Under the pieces are notes generated by a model. That model ran no database searches, had not been told where the DNA came from, and was given only the letters and a program-made list of their open reading frames with translations. The translations under genes and the position numbers were made by a program. A stretch of DNA of 64,000 nucleotides from Acidobacteriota bacterium (GTDB taxonomy: Bacteria; Acidobacteriota; Terriglobia; Acidiferrales; UBA7541), in contig QHYK01000095.1 in NCBI GenBank assembly GCA_003224085.1, forward strand, positions 1 through 64,000. The letters are read 5' to 3'. Below are positions 41,338-49,763 of the stretch, piece after piece (positions within the stretch are counted from its first letter, which is position 1; each line of letters opens with the position of its first letter).

Positions 41338-43110
41338 CTACTGGGGTTTTTCGAGTGGCGGCTTGTCTGCTCGGTTGTGGGGCGTGAGAGCGGGGATTCC
41401 GGCGGAGCTACGGAAGAGGTCGGCGGGCAAGCCGTCGCTTAACCAACCAAGCACTGCCTGTTTCCCGTTGCGCTGTACAAAATCGGCGACGATTCGATGC
41501 GCACAGATGTACGCTTTCTCCGTGTTTTCGCGGGTATCTCCATGTTTCAAGATCTGCTCCATCTGTTCGACGGTCAGCAACGACGGCTGAGCGCCGGGAA
41601 CCGTTGGGCTTGATAGATAGAGAGTCAGGCCCTCGCGGAACCAGAGCGGAGCTTTTCTCGCCGCGCGGGCTTCCACTAAAAGGCGATAGAACTCGTGCCG
41701 CAGCGTGGATTCGAGGATCGATCGGCGGCGCAACTCCGCTAGAGGCTGCAATCGAATCGTCTGGCCGCGCGTCGAGGCAGCCACCCATCCCGGCTGTCCG
41801 GTCCCATTGCGATAGCTGTCGAGCGTTGAAAAAACCTGCAGCCTGACCCGGAACGGCACGTGCCAGCCGACGATGTTCTCGGCTTCACTGAGAATGTGTT
41901 CTGCCACGGGAAAAACTGCGGAGTCCGCTCCCGGGTCAACACTGATCAAATCAAAACGTTCGTCCGAGCGCTTCTGCCAGGTTTCACTCTCAGACGTCAC
42001 CACCTGCGTTCCGGGATAATAAAAGCTGAGGATTTCCTTATAAGTCTTGCCCTCCCGCGCCATTTCTTCTGCGCCAGCCTGGCAAAGCCCCACGCCGTGT
42101 CCCGAGCCCCGGCCCGAAAACACTACGCTCCCGCCGGAGTCTCGCAATGCGTACAAGTCGCTTCGAATCTTGTTCCGCCCGAGCATGCGATCCACTGCGA
42201 ATCGCAGAGAAGATCCCGAAAAACCGAAACTTGCGGGATTTCCGCCGAACAGGTTCAGCATGCGCACCCGGCCGCTGCTGCTGAGCGAGGTGATTTCGAG
42301 GGCTTGCCAATTCTGCGGGGGTTCGAGGGCGGCCGCGCGCAGCGCTTTATCGATTTGCTCGTGCGTCAGAGTCGTTTTCCAATGGAAGCCGCCCGTGGTC
42401 AAACAAAATGGGTCGGGATGGACCGAGAGATATGGTTCCGGAACCTGCGCCCAGGTTTCGCTTGCGGCCGCGGTGGTTCCTCCGCAATTCTGGTGATAGA
42501 AAGTCGCTGCCGCCTTTCCCTGATAGGAAAGGTACTCTCCCCGTGTCGCTTCGGTAGCGACTCGAATCCGCTCCGTGACGCTCCTCCAGTAAAAAACCTG
42601 GCAATGCGTCGTATCGCAAAAATCAAATCCTTCCCGGGAATGCTGGCCGGTGAACTTGTTTGCGTAACTTCTGGCCGCGACGGCCATAGCTTTCAGCGCT
42701 TCCGGGTTCTGGAAGATGCCGCTCTCGGCCATCAGCACGTGCTGCACGTACTGCTCCGTGGGCATGGCGACAATGACAATCAGGCCGCCCGGGGGAGTTT
42801 CGATGCGCAATGGAAAAGGAGATGAGAAGGTCGGCCCGTCCGGGGGCCGCAATTGATAAATTCCAGTGATCAGGAATTCGGTCGGCCTGGCCTTGGCTGA
42901 AGCGCTGGCTGTCGCCGACTCCACCGATAATTGTTGTCCGGTTTGCTCCTGGCACGTGGGGCAGGATTTCCAATGCAGTTGTCCTTCAATCGCAGTGACG
43001 TCAAGAGAACTGGGAGGATGCGCGGCGTAGATTCGTACTTGGACATCTTGCGCAAGCAAGACGGTAGGGAACCAGAGCAACAAAAAATGAAATGGGGCCC
43101 GGGTTCTCAC
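41338..43110 (-). CDS. SpoIID/LytB-domain protein with degenerate peptidase-MA-like tail
   Basis: This 590-residue exported protein starts at GTG 43110, with AAGGGG eight bases upstream; GTG 43155 is an alternative. After a Sec signal (FHFLLLWFPTVLLAQ) the SpoIID/LytB domain includes VAMPTEQYVQHVLMAESGIF, ALKAMAVAARSYANKF, and GRGSGHGVGLCQAGAEEMAR. This family includes lytic transglycosylases and amidase enhancers acting on peptidoglycan. The C-terminal part (about residues 400-560) resembles a gluzincin peptidase of the MA type, with RHEFYRLLVEARAARKAPLW then FREGL. The second zinc His of HExxH is replaced (HEFYR), so it is probably non-catalytic and may bind cell-wall peptide. Confidence 0.85.
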   Translation of the reverse strand: MRTRAPFHFLLLWFPTVLLAQDVQVRIYAAHPPSSLDVTAIEGQLHWKSCPTCQEQTGQQLSVESATASASAKARPTEFLITGIYQLRPPDGPTFSSPFPLRIETPPGGLIVIVAMPTEQYVQHVLMAESGIFQNPEALKAMAVAARSYANKFTGQHSREGFDFCDTTHCQVFYWRSVTERIRVATEATRGEYLSYQGKAAATFYHQNCGGTTAAASETWAQVPEPYLSVHPDPFCLTTGGFHWKTTLTHEQIDKALRAAALEPPQNWQALEITSLSSSGRVRMLNLFGGNPASFGFSGSSLRFAVDRMLGRNKIRSDLYALRDSGGSVVFSGRGSGHGVGLCQAGAEEMAREGKTYKEILSFYYPGTQVVTSESETWQKRSDERFDLISVDPGADSAVFPVAEHILSEAENIVGWHVPFRVRLQVFSTLDSYRNGTGQPGWVAASTRGQTIRLQPLAELRRRSILESTLRHEFYRLLVEARAARKAPLWFREGLTLYLSSPTVPGAQPSLLTVEQMEQILKHGDTRENTEKAYICAHRIVADFVQRNGKQAVLGWLSDGLPADLFRSSAGIPALTPHNRADKPPLEKPQ

Positions 43111-43671
43111 GGCTTTTTCCCCTTCCGATATTCTTCCAGCCGAGTGTGAGACCACGCTTCAAGTCTTAGGATAACCGTCGCAGGCGTTTTCAATGGGCTC
43201 CTTGAAAGGTCGATGCCTGGTGAGTAACGGGAACGGTACAATTTGACGACTCCCCCGCGTTTAGGCGTGGGGAGTCGTCAAGTAGTCGCCATTTCTTTTT
43301 TCAACGTATTCCAGCAACTTCTAAGACCTCTGCTCGATTGTGATGTTGCCACAGGCATGCTGGACTACGTGAACGCTCAGCATTTTCAGCATTTTCAGCG
43401 CTTTCAGGGATCATTGTACGGCCTGGCTTAATGGATAAGTTCGAGCGGGCGCGGCGGTTCACGGAGCCCTTCAACGTTTCCGCCTCGTTGACCCGCGATC
43501 TCTCCTGGCTTCTCGCGTATCAGGGGCGGAGCGCCGCCGGCTATTAAGTATGGTAAAAGTCGTAATGGAGTGATTGACAGTGTGTTTGGCGGTCACTATA
43601 TTACGGCCTTCACCTTGGCCGAGAAGCAGAGTGCCCTTCCCGGGTTAGGCAACCGATTGCTGGAGGATCAA
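43111..43671. other. Divergent intergenic region with a long hairpin
   Basis: Apart from the hairpin at 43243-43281, a short frame downstream of it ends in a His/Phe/Gln-repeat (HFQHFQRFQG near 43390) that has no recognised homologue. No transposase gene remains. Confidence 0.45.
43243..43281. repeat. Long hairpin, possible end of a lost IS200/IS605-type element
   Basis: TTGACGACTCCCC (43243-43255) pairs perfectly with GGGGAGTCGTCAA (43269-43281), 13 bp, around a 13-base loop that can itself pair CGC with GCG. No U-tract follows and the flanking genes are divergent, so it is not an obvious terminator. Subterminal hairpins of this GC-rich kind occur at the ends of IS200/IS605 elements and in REP sequences. 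No tnpA or tnpB remains. Confidence 0.5.
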
Positions 43672-45021
43672 ATGAAGACCAAAAGTCTATCGCTTCTAGG
43701 TTTTTGTGTGGTCGTATGGTGTCCTGTGGTGTTCGCGCAAAGCGAGACGGCTCCGGGGAATTTCCGCGGCAGAACGGCGATCACATGGGCGAAGCCACGT
43801 GGGCTGAAGGGCGCAAAACCGCCGGCAGCGGCACCGGTGCAGACGACCATACATGCCAACGACAGCGAAGCCCGTTCGCTGAAAATTTCGACGAACTCTT
43901 ATCCGCCAGACGTGTACAGTCCGCTGAAGTCTCTGCCTTTGTGGACGTTTGATGTAAAGGCCTCGCGGGACGGGCATCATCACCTGGGAACCATGGTGGG
44001 GCATGATCCATTCAAAAATCCAGGGACGGACAACATTCCGACGTACATTGTTCCGGTCATTTTCCGGACGCACACGGTGGCGACAGCCTGGGATCCGACG
44101 ACGGGCGTATTCACAACGGAACCGGGCGAGACAACGACCGATCCGACAAAGCCCGACAACTCGTGCATGGCTGGGCCGAACAATATAGCGTTGAAAGTGA
44201 CGGAACAGTCGCCGGTGTTTGTGCCAGCCCACTTTGTGTTTGGGGGAACGGACGTGGGAACGACACAGTACCTGGACGCGTTCCAACGCGCCAACTTCTG
44301 GCAGGTGCTGAGCAAGAACATGGGGTCAAACGAGTACCACGTGCTGCTGAATCCCGTGGAGACGGTAGAACCAATATTCCTGGACGTGCCGGCGAATGAA
44401 GGGTTGGCAATAAGAGACCCGAACTTTTTTCTTGCCTCACTTGGTTTTACGTTTTGTGCCCCCTTATTGATCATAGACATAAACTGGTATGACTCATACC
44501 TAAACGGAACAGCGATTCCGAAGCTTGGACAGGCGGGAGTGGACGCCAGCACATTTCCGATTTTCCAGAACTATAACGCGGCGTTTTCATCGCCAGTGAC
44601 GAACCTCTTTTTCTGCTGTGCGATTGGCTACCACAGCTTCACTGGATATCCCATCACCACACAAACCTACGCAGTAGTTGATTTCGATTCCACGGGATTC
44701 TTTGGCGGACCACCAACGGGTTTGCAAACGCTGGTTCTTTCTCACGAGGTGGGGGAATGGGTAAACGACCCGCATCTGGTCAACAATACGGTGTCATGGG
44801 GAAATGCGGGCCAGGTTTCTGGTTGCTCAGAATCCTTGGAGGTGGGCGACCCGCTGACGGGCTTGGCTCTGCCGCCGGTGGTCATGCCGAACGGGTATGG
44901 CTATGTACTGCAGGAGTTGGCGTTTTTCTCATGGTTCTCGGGAGCGCCGGCCGTGGGAGCGAATGGGTGGTTCTCGAACAACGGAACGTTTAAGACCGAC
45001 GCGGGTCGGGTTTGTCCCTGA
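43672..45021 (+). CDS. Secreted putative metalloprotein with HEVGEW motif
   Basis: This 449-residue protein starts at ATG 43672 with TGGAGG upstream. A Sec signal (KSLSLLGFCVVVWCPVVFAQ) is followed by a Pro/Ala-rich linker. The body contains TYIVPVIFRTHTVATAWDPT near residue 125 and, near residue 355, LVLSHEVGEWVNDPHLVNNT. His-Glu-x-x-Glu followed by Asn-Asp-Pro recalls the zinc sites of secreted metallopeptidases but is not the canonical HExxH. I recognise no named family. It is probably extracellular; protease activity is an inference from that motif. Confidence 0.75.
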   Translation: MKTKSLSLLGFCVVVWCPVVFAQSETAPGNFRGRTAITWAKPRGLKGAKPPAAAPVQTTIHANDSEARSLKISTNSYPPDVYSPLKSLPLWTFDVKASRDGHHHLGTMVGHDPFKNPGTDNIPTYIVPVIFRTHTVATAWDPTTGVFTTEPGETTTDPTKPDNSCMAGPNNIALKVTEQSPVFVPAHFVFGGTDVGTTQYLDAFQRANFWQVLSKNMGSNEYHVLLNPVETVEPIFLDVPANEGLAIRDPNFFLASLGFTFCAPLLIIDINWYDSYLNGTAIPKLGQAGVDASTFPIFQNYNAAFSSPVTNLFFCCAIGYHSFTGYPITTQTYAVVDFDSTGFFGGPPTGLQTLVLSHEVGEWVNDPHLVNNTVSWGNAGQVSGCSESLEVGDPLTGLALPPVVMPNGYGYVLQELAFFSWFSGAPAVGANGWFSNNGTFKTDAGRVCP

Positions 45022-45064
45022 ATTTTTAGAAAAGACAGAACTTACAGGAGGACAGATCGGCCCA

Positions 45065-45091
45065 GCCGTCAGACAATAGCCGCCTGATGGC
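45065..45091. terminator. Weak hairpin between convergent genes
   Basis: GCCGTCAG and CTGATGGC form an 8-bp stem with one G-U pair around an 11-base loop. It sits 44 bases after the secreted metalloprotein stop and 70 bases before the end of the convergent YjbR-like gene. There is no clear U-run, so termination is uncertain. Confidence 0.3.
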
Positions 45092-45161
45092 AAGGGCTTT
45101 CCGCGGTGGTTAAAGTTAAACCGTTCGCCGTTTCCGTTCCTGCCGGGAGTCTTGTTGCCAG

Positions 45162-45545
45162 TCACAGTCTGCCGCGCTTCACGAATTCCCGTGCTTCCTT
45201 GGCAAGTTTCACCCAGTCATGACTGTCTTTTGAGAGGACAACCCACTCCTTCATGAGTCTGCCAGGCATCGGTTCGAACCGTTTGCCTTTGCCAGAGGTT
45301 AGCAGTTCGTCGGCGCGAAGCTTCGGTAGTTTCACTACAAACTCGCCTCTCGACGACACCATGGCGAAGATCTTGCCATTGACCTTGAGCGTGCCTGACC
45401 CAAAACCCTTTCCCTCGCCGGCTGTAACGTCGGGGTGGTGGGATAAGGCTCTGACGACGTGCGCGAATCTGGTTCTCGCCCCGCTGTGATCCGCCTCCAT
45501 CGTGGGCGAAAGGTGTGTTCTTCGTTTCGTGCTTGTGCGTTTCAT
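45162..45545 (-). CDS. MmcQ/YjbR or TfoX N-terminal-like small protein
   Basis: This 127-residue protein has the pattern GKGFGSGTLKVNGKIFAMVS, EFVVKLPKLRADELLTSGKG, KRFEPMPGRLMKEWVVL, typical of MmcQ/YjbR-type and TfoX N-terminal domains (a GTL-KVNGKIFA strand and a KEWV motif). These are cytoplasmic proteins with a proposed DNA-binding fold; their function is poorly known. The start is ATG 45545; ATG 45500 would remove a basic lead (MKRTSTKRRTHLSPT) and is a reasonable alternative. It stands alone. Confidence 0.75.
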   Translation of the reverse strand: MKRTSTKRRTHLSPTMEADHSGARTRFAHVVRALSHHPDVTAGEGKGFGSGTLKVNGKIFAMVSSRGEFVVKLPKLRADELLTSGKGKRFEPMPGRLMKEWVVLSKDSHDWVKLAKEAREFVKRGRL

Positions 45546-45753
45546 GGAGCCCGTCCCAGCGCTCGGAATGCCCCTGCTGGGGCAGCCGGATGGTGGCTAG
45601 CAAATTCTGGTCAGCAAATGGAAATGAGATTGTGTGTCAGGCGCGTGTTTTGGCATACGCCGCCCTATGTCCGGTTTTGGCGCCATTGTGAGAGAGGCGA
45701 CAGACTGGACCGCTGATGGAGACCGCACCGGCAAGGCCTTTGCAGCCTTTCGA

Positions 45754-46398
45754 TCAAAGTGCGGTTGTAGGTCGCTGCATCGAATCCATTACCATAGCCG
45801 CCCGAGAGCCGCGCCAATTACGCATCATGACGTGCCGCCTGCCATCCTCGCGAGTCGCATGCGGGAGCTCGCAGCAAAGACCGTCCTTGTGCAATGCCCT
45901 CTTGTGAACTGTTGCTGGGAGTTTAAGTGCTTCGAGCATCAGGTCCACCCGGTTGGAGACGTGATACTTCTCCAGCAAAGCCGAGACGTGAAACTTCACC
46001 GTGCGTTCGGAAATGTTCAGCTTTGCTGCGATCTCCTTGTTGCACAGATTTTGTGCAATGTAGGCAAGCACTTCGTTCTGGCGTTGGCTCAGGGCCAGCG
46101 AGGGCTCCGGGCTGGAACAAGTGCGGATGAGCTCCATGGCTCGGCCCGCCAGGCCTTGCACTAGGTCCTCGCCGGCTGCGACCATGACACTGAAATCTTT
46201 GGGTGTCTGTTGTCGGGCCACGCAGTGCATGGCCAGCAGGCTGACTGCCTGCTCCTGCGGCAAACGGCCGTCTTCGCTGGCCTTGACTTCGAAGCGCCTG
46301 GTGCCGGTGCTCTTGTCAAAGAAAACGAAAACTTTTGGATGCACCCAGAAGCGGCCGGCTCGCTCATGACTGGACTCCAACTTCCTTCGATGATCCAT
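45754..46398 (-). CDS. LuxR-type HTH transcriptional regulator
   Basis: This 214-residue protein starts at ATG 46398 with AAGGAGG six bases upstream. The first 100 residues have no receiver signature and no recognised sensor domain. A LuxR/GerE helix-turn-helix follows at about residues 105-165: LALSQRQNEVLAYIAQNLCN, KEIAAKLNISERTVKFHVSA, LLEKYHVSNRVDLMLEA. The C-terminal 50 residues are basic and unrelated to the family; the stop may have been displaced. With no kinase or receiver nearby it looks like an orphan regulator. The target is unknown. Confidence 0.85.
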   Translation of the reverse strand: MDHRRKLESSHERAGRFWVHPKVFVFFDKSTGTRRFEVKASEDGRLPQEQAVSLLAMHCVARQQTPKDFSVMVAAGEDLVQGLAGRAMELIRTCSSPEPSLALSQRQNEVLAYIAQNLCNKEIAAKLNISERTVKFHVSALLEKYHVSNRVDLMLEALKLPATVHKRALHKDGLCCELPHATREDGRRHVMMRNWRGSRAAMVMDSMQRPTTAL

Positions 46399-47366
46399 TT
46401 GTGCCTCCTTGCTCCAAGACATAAGCCTTGTTTGAGCGGGAATGGATTTTTGCCAACGCTAGGTTCGCGTCGAGGTAGAGTGAGATGCAGTAAATCGTGT
46501 TCCCGCAGGTACGGTAGACCCGGGAGCAAGAAATCGTGCCTTGACGCCGTGCTACGCTAGCTTGATTATCGAGACCCCATGCTCATGGGCAAGAGGCGTA
46601 CCAAAGGTACCAAGAGCTAACAGCGAACTGCAGGAAGAGAAAGATTAGTTGCGAGGAGCTTCGCCCCTGCTACTTGGATTGACAGGCAGGGCCTTTCCAA
46701 TCCCGGAAATCCAGAGATGGACCGGCTAATCCTACTCCGCAAAAGGTAGCACATTTCAATGCTTGCATCTAAGGCCGTAATATTTCAACGTGTTAGCGCG
46801 GCCAATCTTCTCTCGCTGCGCGTACTCTCACCGCTAGAATAAGAGCAAAGGATGGTCTCTAACCGCGACTGGATTTTTTCAGGCGTGACCGTGGGGGACA
46901 GCGCGGAAACTTACCTCGTTTGGAGAGCACTCGTGTCGCAGCGCGCTTTCGCACGGGAGGATAGGGGCATAGTACGTACTGGTACTCCAAAAGTTTGCCC
47001 AGAATTAGGCAAAGTTTTTCATCTTTGTGGAAGTACCAGAATCTCCGCGGACTCATTCAGGCGTGGCTTGTGGAAAGCGCTCGTTGCGCAGCCTGCGGCA
47101 TCGGTTGCAGCGCTCCGTTCCAGTAATCCCAGGTGTGCCCGCCCGGGGTCTCGTGATACTCATAGGCTATCCTTCGGGATGCGACGGTTCTGGCAGATCA
47201 GGTCAAGCGACAAGCGAATGATATTGGCGGACGAAGTGGCGGAACTGCCTGCCAAGATTCGGGCGCCAACAGGTTAATGCTCCTTAAAAAACCGCAGCTT
47301 CATCCGCGGACACCAACTCAGCGGCGAATGGTTGCCTTGCACGATCGCAGCGGCGATGGAAGTGGT
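46399..47366. other. Long intergenic region with a repeat copy
   Basis: It contains copy 2 of the 114-bp repeat (46922-47035). The rest shows no gene-like frame with a ribosome binding site. Confidence 0.5.
46922..47035. repeat. Dispersed 114-bp repeat, copy 2
   Basis: This is collinear with 14356-14469 over the same 114 bases and without gaps. The shared core includes GCACTCGTGTCGCAGCGCGC and AAAGTTTGCCCA. The two copies are in the same orientation, 32.6 kb apart, both in intergenic DNA. Confidence 0.85.
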
Positions 47367-48170
47367 ATGCGTGAAGAAGAGTCGATAAAACATTATACGG
47401 ATGCGGAGTGCCAGACTCTGTTTGCGTCTCTGTTTCCCGCCGGTTTCGCGGGAAAAGATGTTCTCAACGAGATGGCGCCCGAAGGATGGCCAGATTCCAC
47501 GCTCCATTTCATATTCCACCCGACCCTTGAGCAGCTCCATTGGGAACGCGTCCAGCTTCATCACAACCTTCAGAATTGGCCATGGATTTCAAAAGACCGG
47601 TTGGATGAGCCCGAGCCCACACTCGAGGAAACTCGCGCAGACTACCAGGACAGCCCGATTGACACCACACGCGAAGTGCGAGAACTGGTTGCTATGTGCC
47701 TGTGGGACGTGTTCTCGAACGAAAACGACGTCGTCGACCCGGATGGCCGGCTGGTGCACATTGGTTCCTGGCGTGGCGCCGCAGGATTCCTAGCCGAACA
47801 GCTGAATCGCGAGACCGCGGAGCGGGAGTATGACTATATGCATTTCTACATGGGAAGTTTCTGGGTCTCCGAGCGCGCCGACTTGACGCCCGTGTATGAA
47901 ATGATCTTCCGCCGATTGAAGGATAGGTTGTTGGATTGGCGGTATCGTCTTCCGCGAATGCACTTGATCGAGTTTCCTTCCGATAGACCGGACGGTCGAA
48001 GGAGTTATGAGCTCGAAAAAATGAGAGCTGAACTCGAACAGGCGCACCGCGAGGCCATGGACGATTTAAAGCACAAGCCTGTGCCTGCGATCGTGATTGC
48101 GTACAACAATATTTACGGCGTCTTTCCCCGTGGTTGGCCGCCATGGGAGTTCAACGAGCGTGACGATTGA
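47367..48170 (+). CDS. Protein of unknown function
   Basis: This predicts a soluble 267-residue protein from ATG 47367 (GGAAG just upstream). ATG 47277 would add 30 residues of non-coding character. It is rich in acidic and aromatic residues, without signal peptide or membrane segment. Notable stretches are LNEMAPEGWPDSTLHFIFHP, REVRELVAMCLWDVFSNEND, VHIGSWRGAAGFLAEQLNRE, YDYMHFYMGSFWVSERADLT and PAIVIAYNNIYGVFPRGWPP. The regular amphipathic pattern and full-length open frame make it a real gene. I do not recognise the family. The neighbours give no functional hint. Confidence 0.7.
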   Translation: MREEESIKHYTDAECQTLFASLFPAGFAGKDVLNEMAPEGWPDSTLHFIFHPTLEQLHWERVQLHHNLQNWPWISKDRLDEPEPTLEETRADYQDSPIDTTREVRELVAMCLWDVFSNENDVVDPDGRLVHIGSWRGAAGFLAEQLNRETAEREYDYMHFYMGSFWVSERADLTPVYEMIFRRLKDRLLDWRYRLPRMHLIEFPSDRPDGRRSYELEKMRAELEQAHREAMDDLKHKPVPAIVIAYNNIYGVFPRGWPPWEFNERDD

Positions 48171-48656
48171 GCTCCTGGCCCCATGCGTCGGGGATCGGGC
48201 ACCCAAAATTTCTTAATCTCAATTATGATAGAGAATGGAAGAGTTGATTTTAACTCGCACAGGTCTTCGAGACTATATAGCATAGCAATCGACAGAACCG
48301 AGGGGACGAAAAGCAGAACCTTCGCACAGGGCACCTCGGCGGTCTTTCAAAGGGTTCTCAACACAACATTAGACCACGGGACGTGGTGTTGGTATCAGAT
48401 TCGCATGTCGTTTTTCGGGCCCCAGGACCAAGTCGGAGACGAGAGCGGCCCACCCAGTCGACAAAGGGAGGACACCGGGTCAGGGCCCAGCGGACCAGGT
48501 GAAGCAACAGAGGGGAACAGGCGCTTTCTGAATAGCACTTTACGCTGAGACTTCTGAGTAATCTCTCCTTCAAAATTTGTCGTCCTGGGTCTCTATTGAC
48601 AGAGAATGTCTCCGGTGACAACGCTGGGGCGTAGGGATAGTGGCATCGATGGCCTA
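48171..48656. other. Intergenic region with nothing recognised
   Basis: Frames on either strand, including one at 48183-48548, have low-complexity Gly/Ser/Pro-rich or non-homologous content and no ribosome binding site. Confidence 0.45.
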
Positions 48657-49082
48657 TCAGGTGGCCACGGTGAATCGGTACTGTCGGCCGTGCCTTGCGC
48701 CAAAACGCGCAATGCGCTCATCGTAAGTGACAAAAGGACAGGCGAGCTCTATTGCGGTGGCAATCAGAAGCCGATCAGCCGGATCGCGGTGCTCGAGATG
48801 ATGCAACCGGTAGCTGCGGGAGGCCGCCTGGTGGCCCAGTGGCACCGCTTCGATGCCGGGACGCTCGAGGAAGCGGTTGATCCATGCCTCAACGGGGATG
48901 TCGAGATCGATCCGGCCGGTGTCTACAAGTAGTGCAATCTCCCAGGCCGTAACGGCGCTGAGGAAGATGGCGCCATCGTTCTGCCAGCAGCTATCGATCA
49001 ACAGGCGAGTCGATGCGCGCAGACGCTCGTCCCCGCCGTCGAGCCAGAGGGCGACATGGGTGTCGAGCAGAAGACGCTTCGT
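48657..49082 (-). CDS. VapC-type PIN toxin with an apparent ACG start
   Basis: The frame is open from ACG at 49082-49080 and reads TKRLLLDTHVALWLDGGDER, continuing into AVTAWEIALLVDTGRID and HHLEHRDPADRLLIATAIEL, PFVTYDERIARFG. All PIN acidic residues are present: Asp in LLLDTH, Glu in AWEI, Asp in DPADR and Asp in TYDER. No ATG, GTG or TTG occurs in frame before TTG 49001, which would remove the first catalytic Asp. The ACG overlaps the antitoxin stop as TGACG, exactly where TGATG is usual. Either the start codon has mutated, silencing the toxin, or translation starts at ACG by coupling. From ACG the protein is 141 residues, normal for the family. Confidence 0.75.
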   Translation of the reverse strand, partial: TKRLLLDTHVALWLDGGDERLRASTRLLIDSCWQNDGAIFLSAVTAWEIALLVDTGRIDLDIPVEAWINRFLERPGIEAVPLGHQAASRSYRLHHLEHRDPADRLLIATAIELACPFVTYDERIARFGARHGRQYRFTVAT

Positions 49083-49336
49083 CAGCGCTCGACCTCTTGG
49101 CCGGTTTCGGCGTCTGGCTGAACGTCAAGCGCGGGCGCTATCAGGTCGACACCTTCACGGATCCGCACTGAGCCGCGATGCGCCCCGAAAAGAGAGCCTT
49201 CGCGGGCTTGTTGCTCCAACAGGCGCCGCATGGCCAAAGCGACCGCTTCGGTTTTGTTGCCGTGCGTTAACCTCTTAGCGGCTTCTTCGATAAGGGCCAC
49301 GACTTCCGGGCGGTTGATGGTGACAACGTTGGCCAC
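49082..49336 (-). CDS. VapB-type antitoxin
   Basis: This 84-residue protein starts at GTG 49336, with GAGGTGG upstream. The N-terminal ANVVTINRPEVVALIEEAAK, RLTHGNKTEAVALAMRRLLE is the typical strand-helix-helix DNA-binding part of the VapB (PSK operon) family. The C-terminal tail, through RIREGVDLIAPALDV, would wrap the PIN toxin. Its stop overlaps the toxin's ACG. It probably represses its own transcription at the palindrome at 49359-49370. Confidence 0.88.
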   Translation of the reverse strand: MANVVTINRPEVVALIEEAAKRLTHGNKTEAVALAMRRLLEQQAREGSLFGAHRGSVRIREGVDLIAPALDVQPDAETGQEVER

Positions 49337-49358
49337 AGTCCACCTCTAAAATCATTAC

Positions 49359-49370
49359 ATAAGTACTTAT
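49359..49370. promoter_or_regulatory. Perfect 12-bp palindrome upstream of vapBC
   Basis: ATAAGTACTTAT sits 23 bases upstream of the antitoxin start and is flanked by direct ATCATT copies (49351-49356 and 49371-49376). It is a good candidate for the autoregulatory site. Its TAAGTACT core also occurs in the hipBA control region near 49715. Confidence 0.55.
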
Positions 49371-49378
49371 ATCATTAT

Positions 49379-49639
49379 TCAGTTCGAAAATACACTCGGT
49401 TTCTTCCAAGACGCTCTGTGCGAAGCGAACCGGGGGACAAGACGGGAACGCGCTTGTTGGGCTATGAAACCTGGAACAATCGCGAGAAGGAAAATCAGTA
49501 GACCCGCGACATCGAGAAGGAACTTTTTGTAGCGCTCGTCCTTAATCTTTGCTTGACTCTTTTCCCTTGCTGCCGTTCTGGGCTGGTTTTCGCCCCAAGG
49601 ACTCAGTGGAGGCAGCAAAGATGACCGTATTCGCGCCAA
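49379..49639 (-). pseudogene. Possible fragment of a DUF6338-like membrane protein
   Basis: An 86-codon frame contains one clear membrane segment and motif, KKFLLDVAGLLIFLLAIVPG, FIAQQARSRLVPR. A hydrophobic helix with PGFIA and a following basic VPR is seen at the start of DUF6338-type proteins. The first 30 codons look non-coding and there is no ribosome binding site. The frame ends soon after the motif. It is at best a remnant lying between two toxin-antitoxin modules. Confidence 0.3.
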
Positions 49640-49699
49640 TCAGGCTGACGGTTCCTCATTTCTATAATTATAAGGGTCGACCATCATTGACTTAAGGTT

Positions 49700-49743
49700 T
49701 CTTATAGTTTACCGTAAGTACTGTAAGATGTCTTATAGTTTAC
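49700..49743 (+). promoter_or_regulatory. Direct-repeat operator region of hipBA
   Basis: TCTTATAGTTTAC occurs twice, at 49700-49712 and 49731-49743, 31 bases apart (three helical turns, so the same face). TAAG elements between them (CGTAAGTACTGTAAG) could be opposite half-sites. They lie just before the TTG start of the HipB-like gene, where HipB is known to bind in other bacteria. TATAG inside the repeats could also serve as the -10. Confidence 0.55.
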
Positions 49744-49763
49744 TTTAACTGGGGGAGGCCGAT

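Noticed and set aside
45268-45285. GGTTCGAACC resembling a tRNA T-loop
   Set aside because: It is inside the YjbR-like coding region and no acceptor, D or anticodon arms surround it. A similar GGTTCGAA near 60774 also lacks them.
48183-48548. Plus-strand frame of 121 codons
   Set aside because: Low-complexity, Gly/Ser/Pro-rich second half and no ribosome binding site; probably chance.
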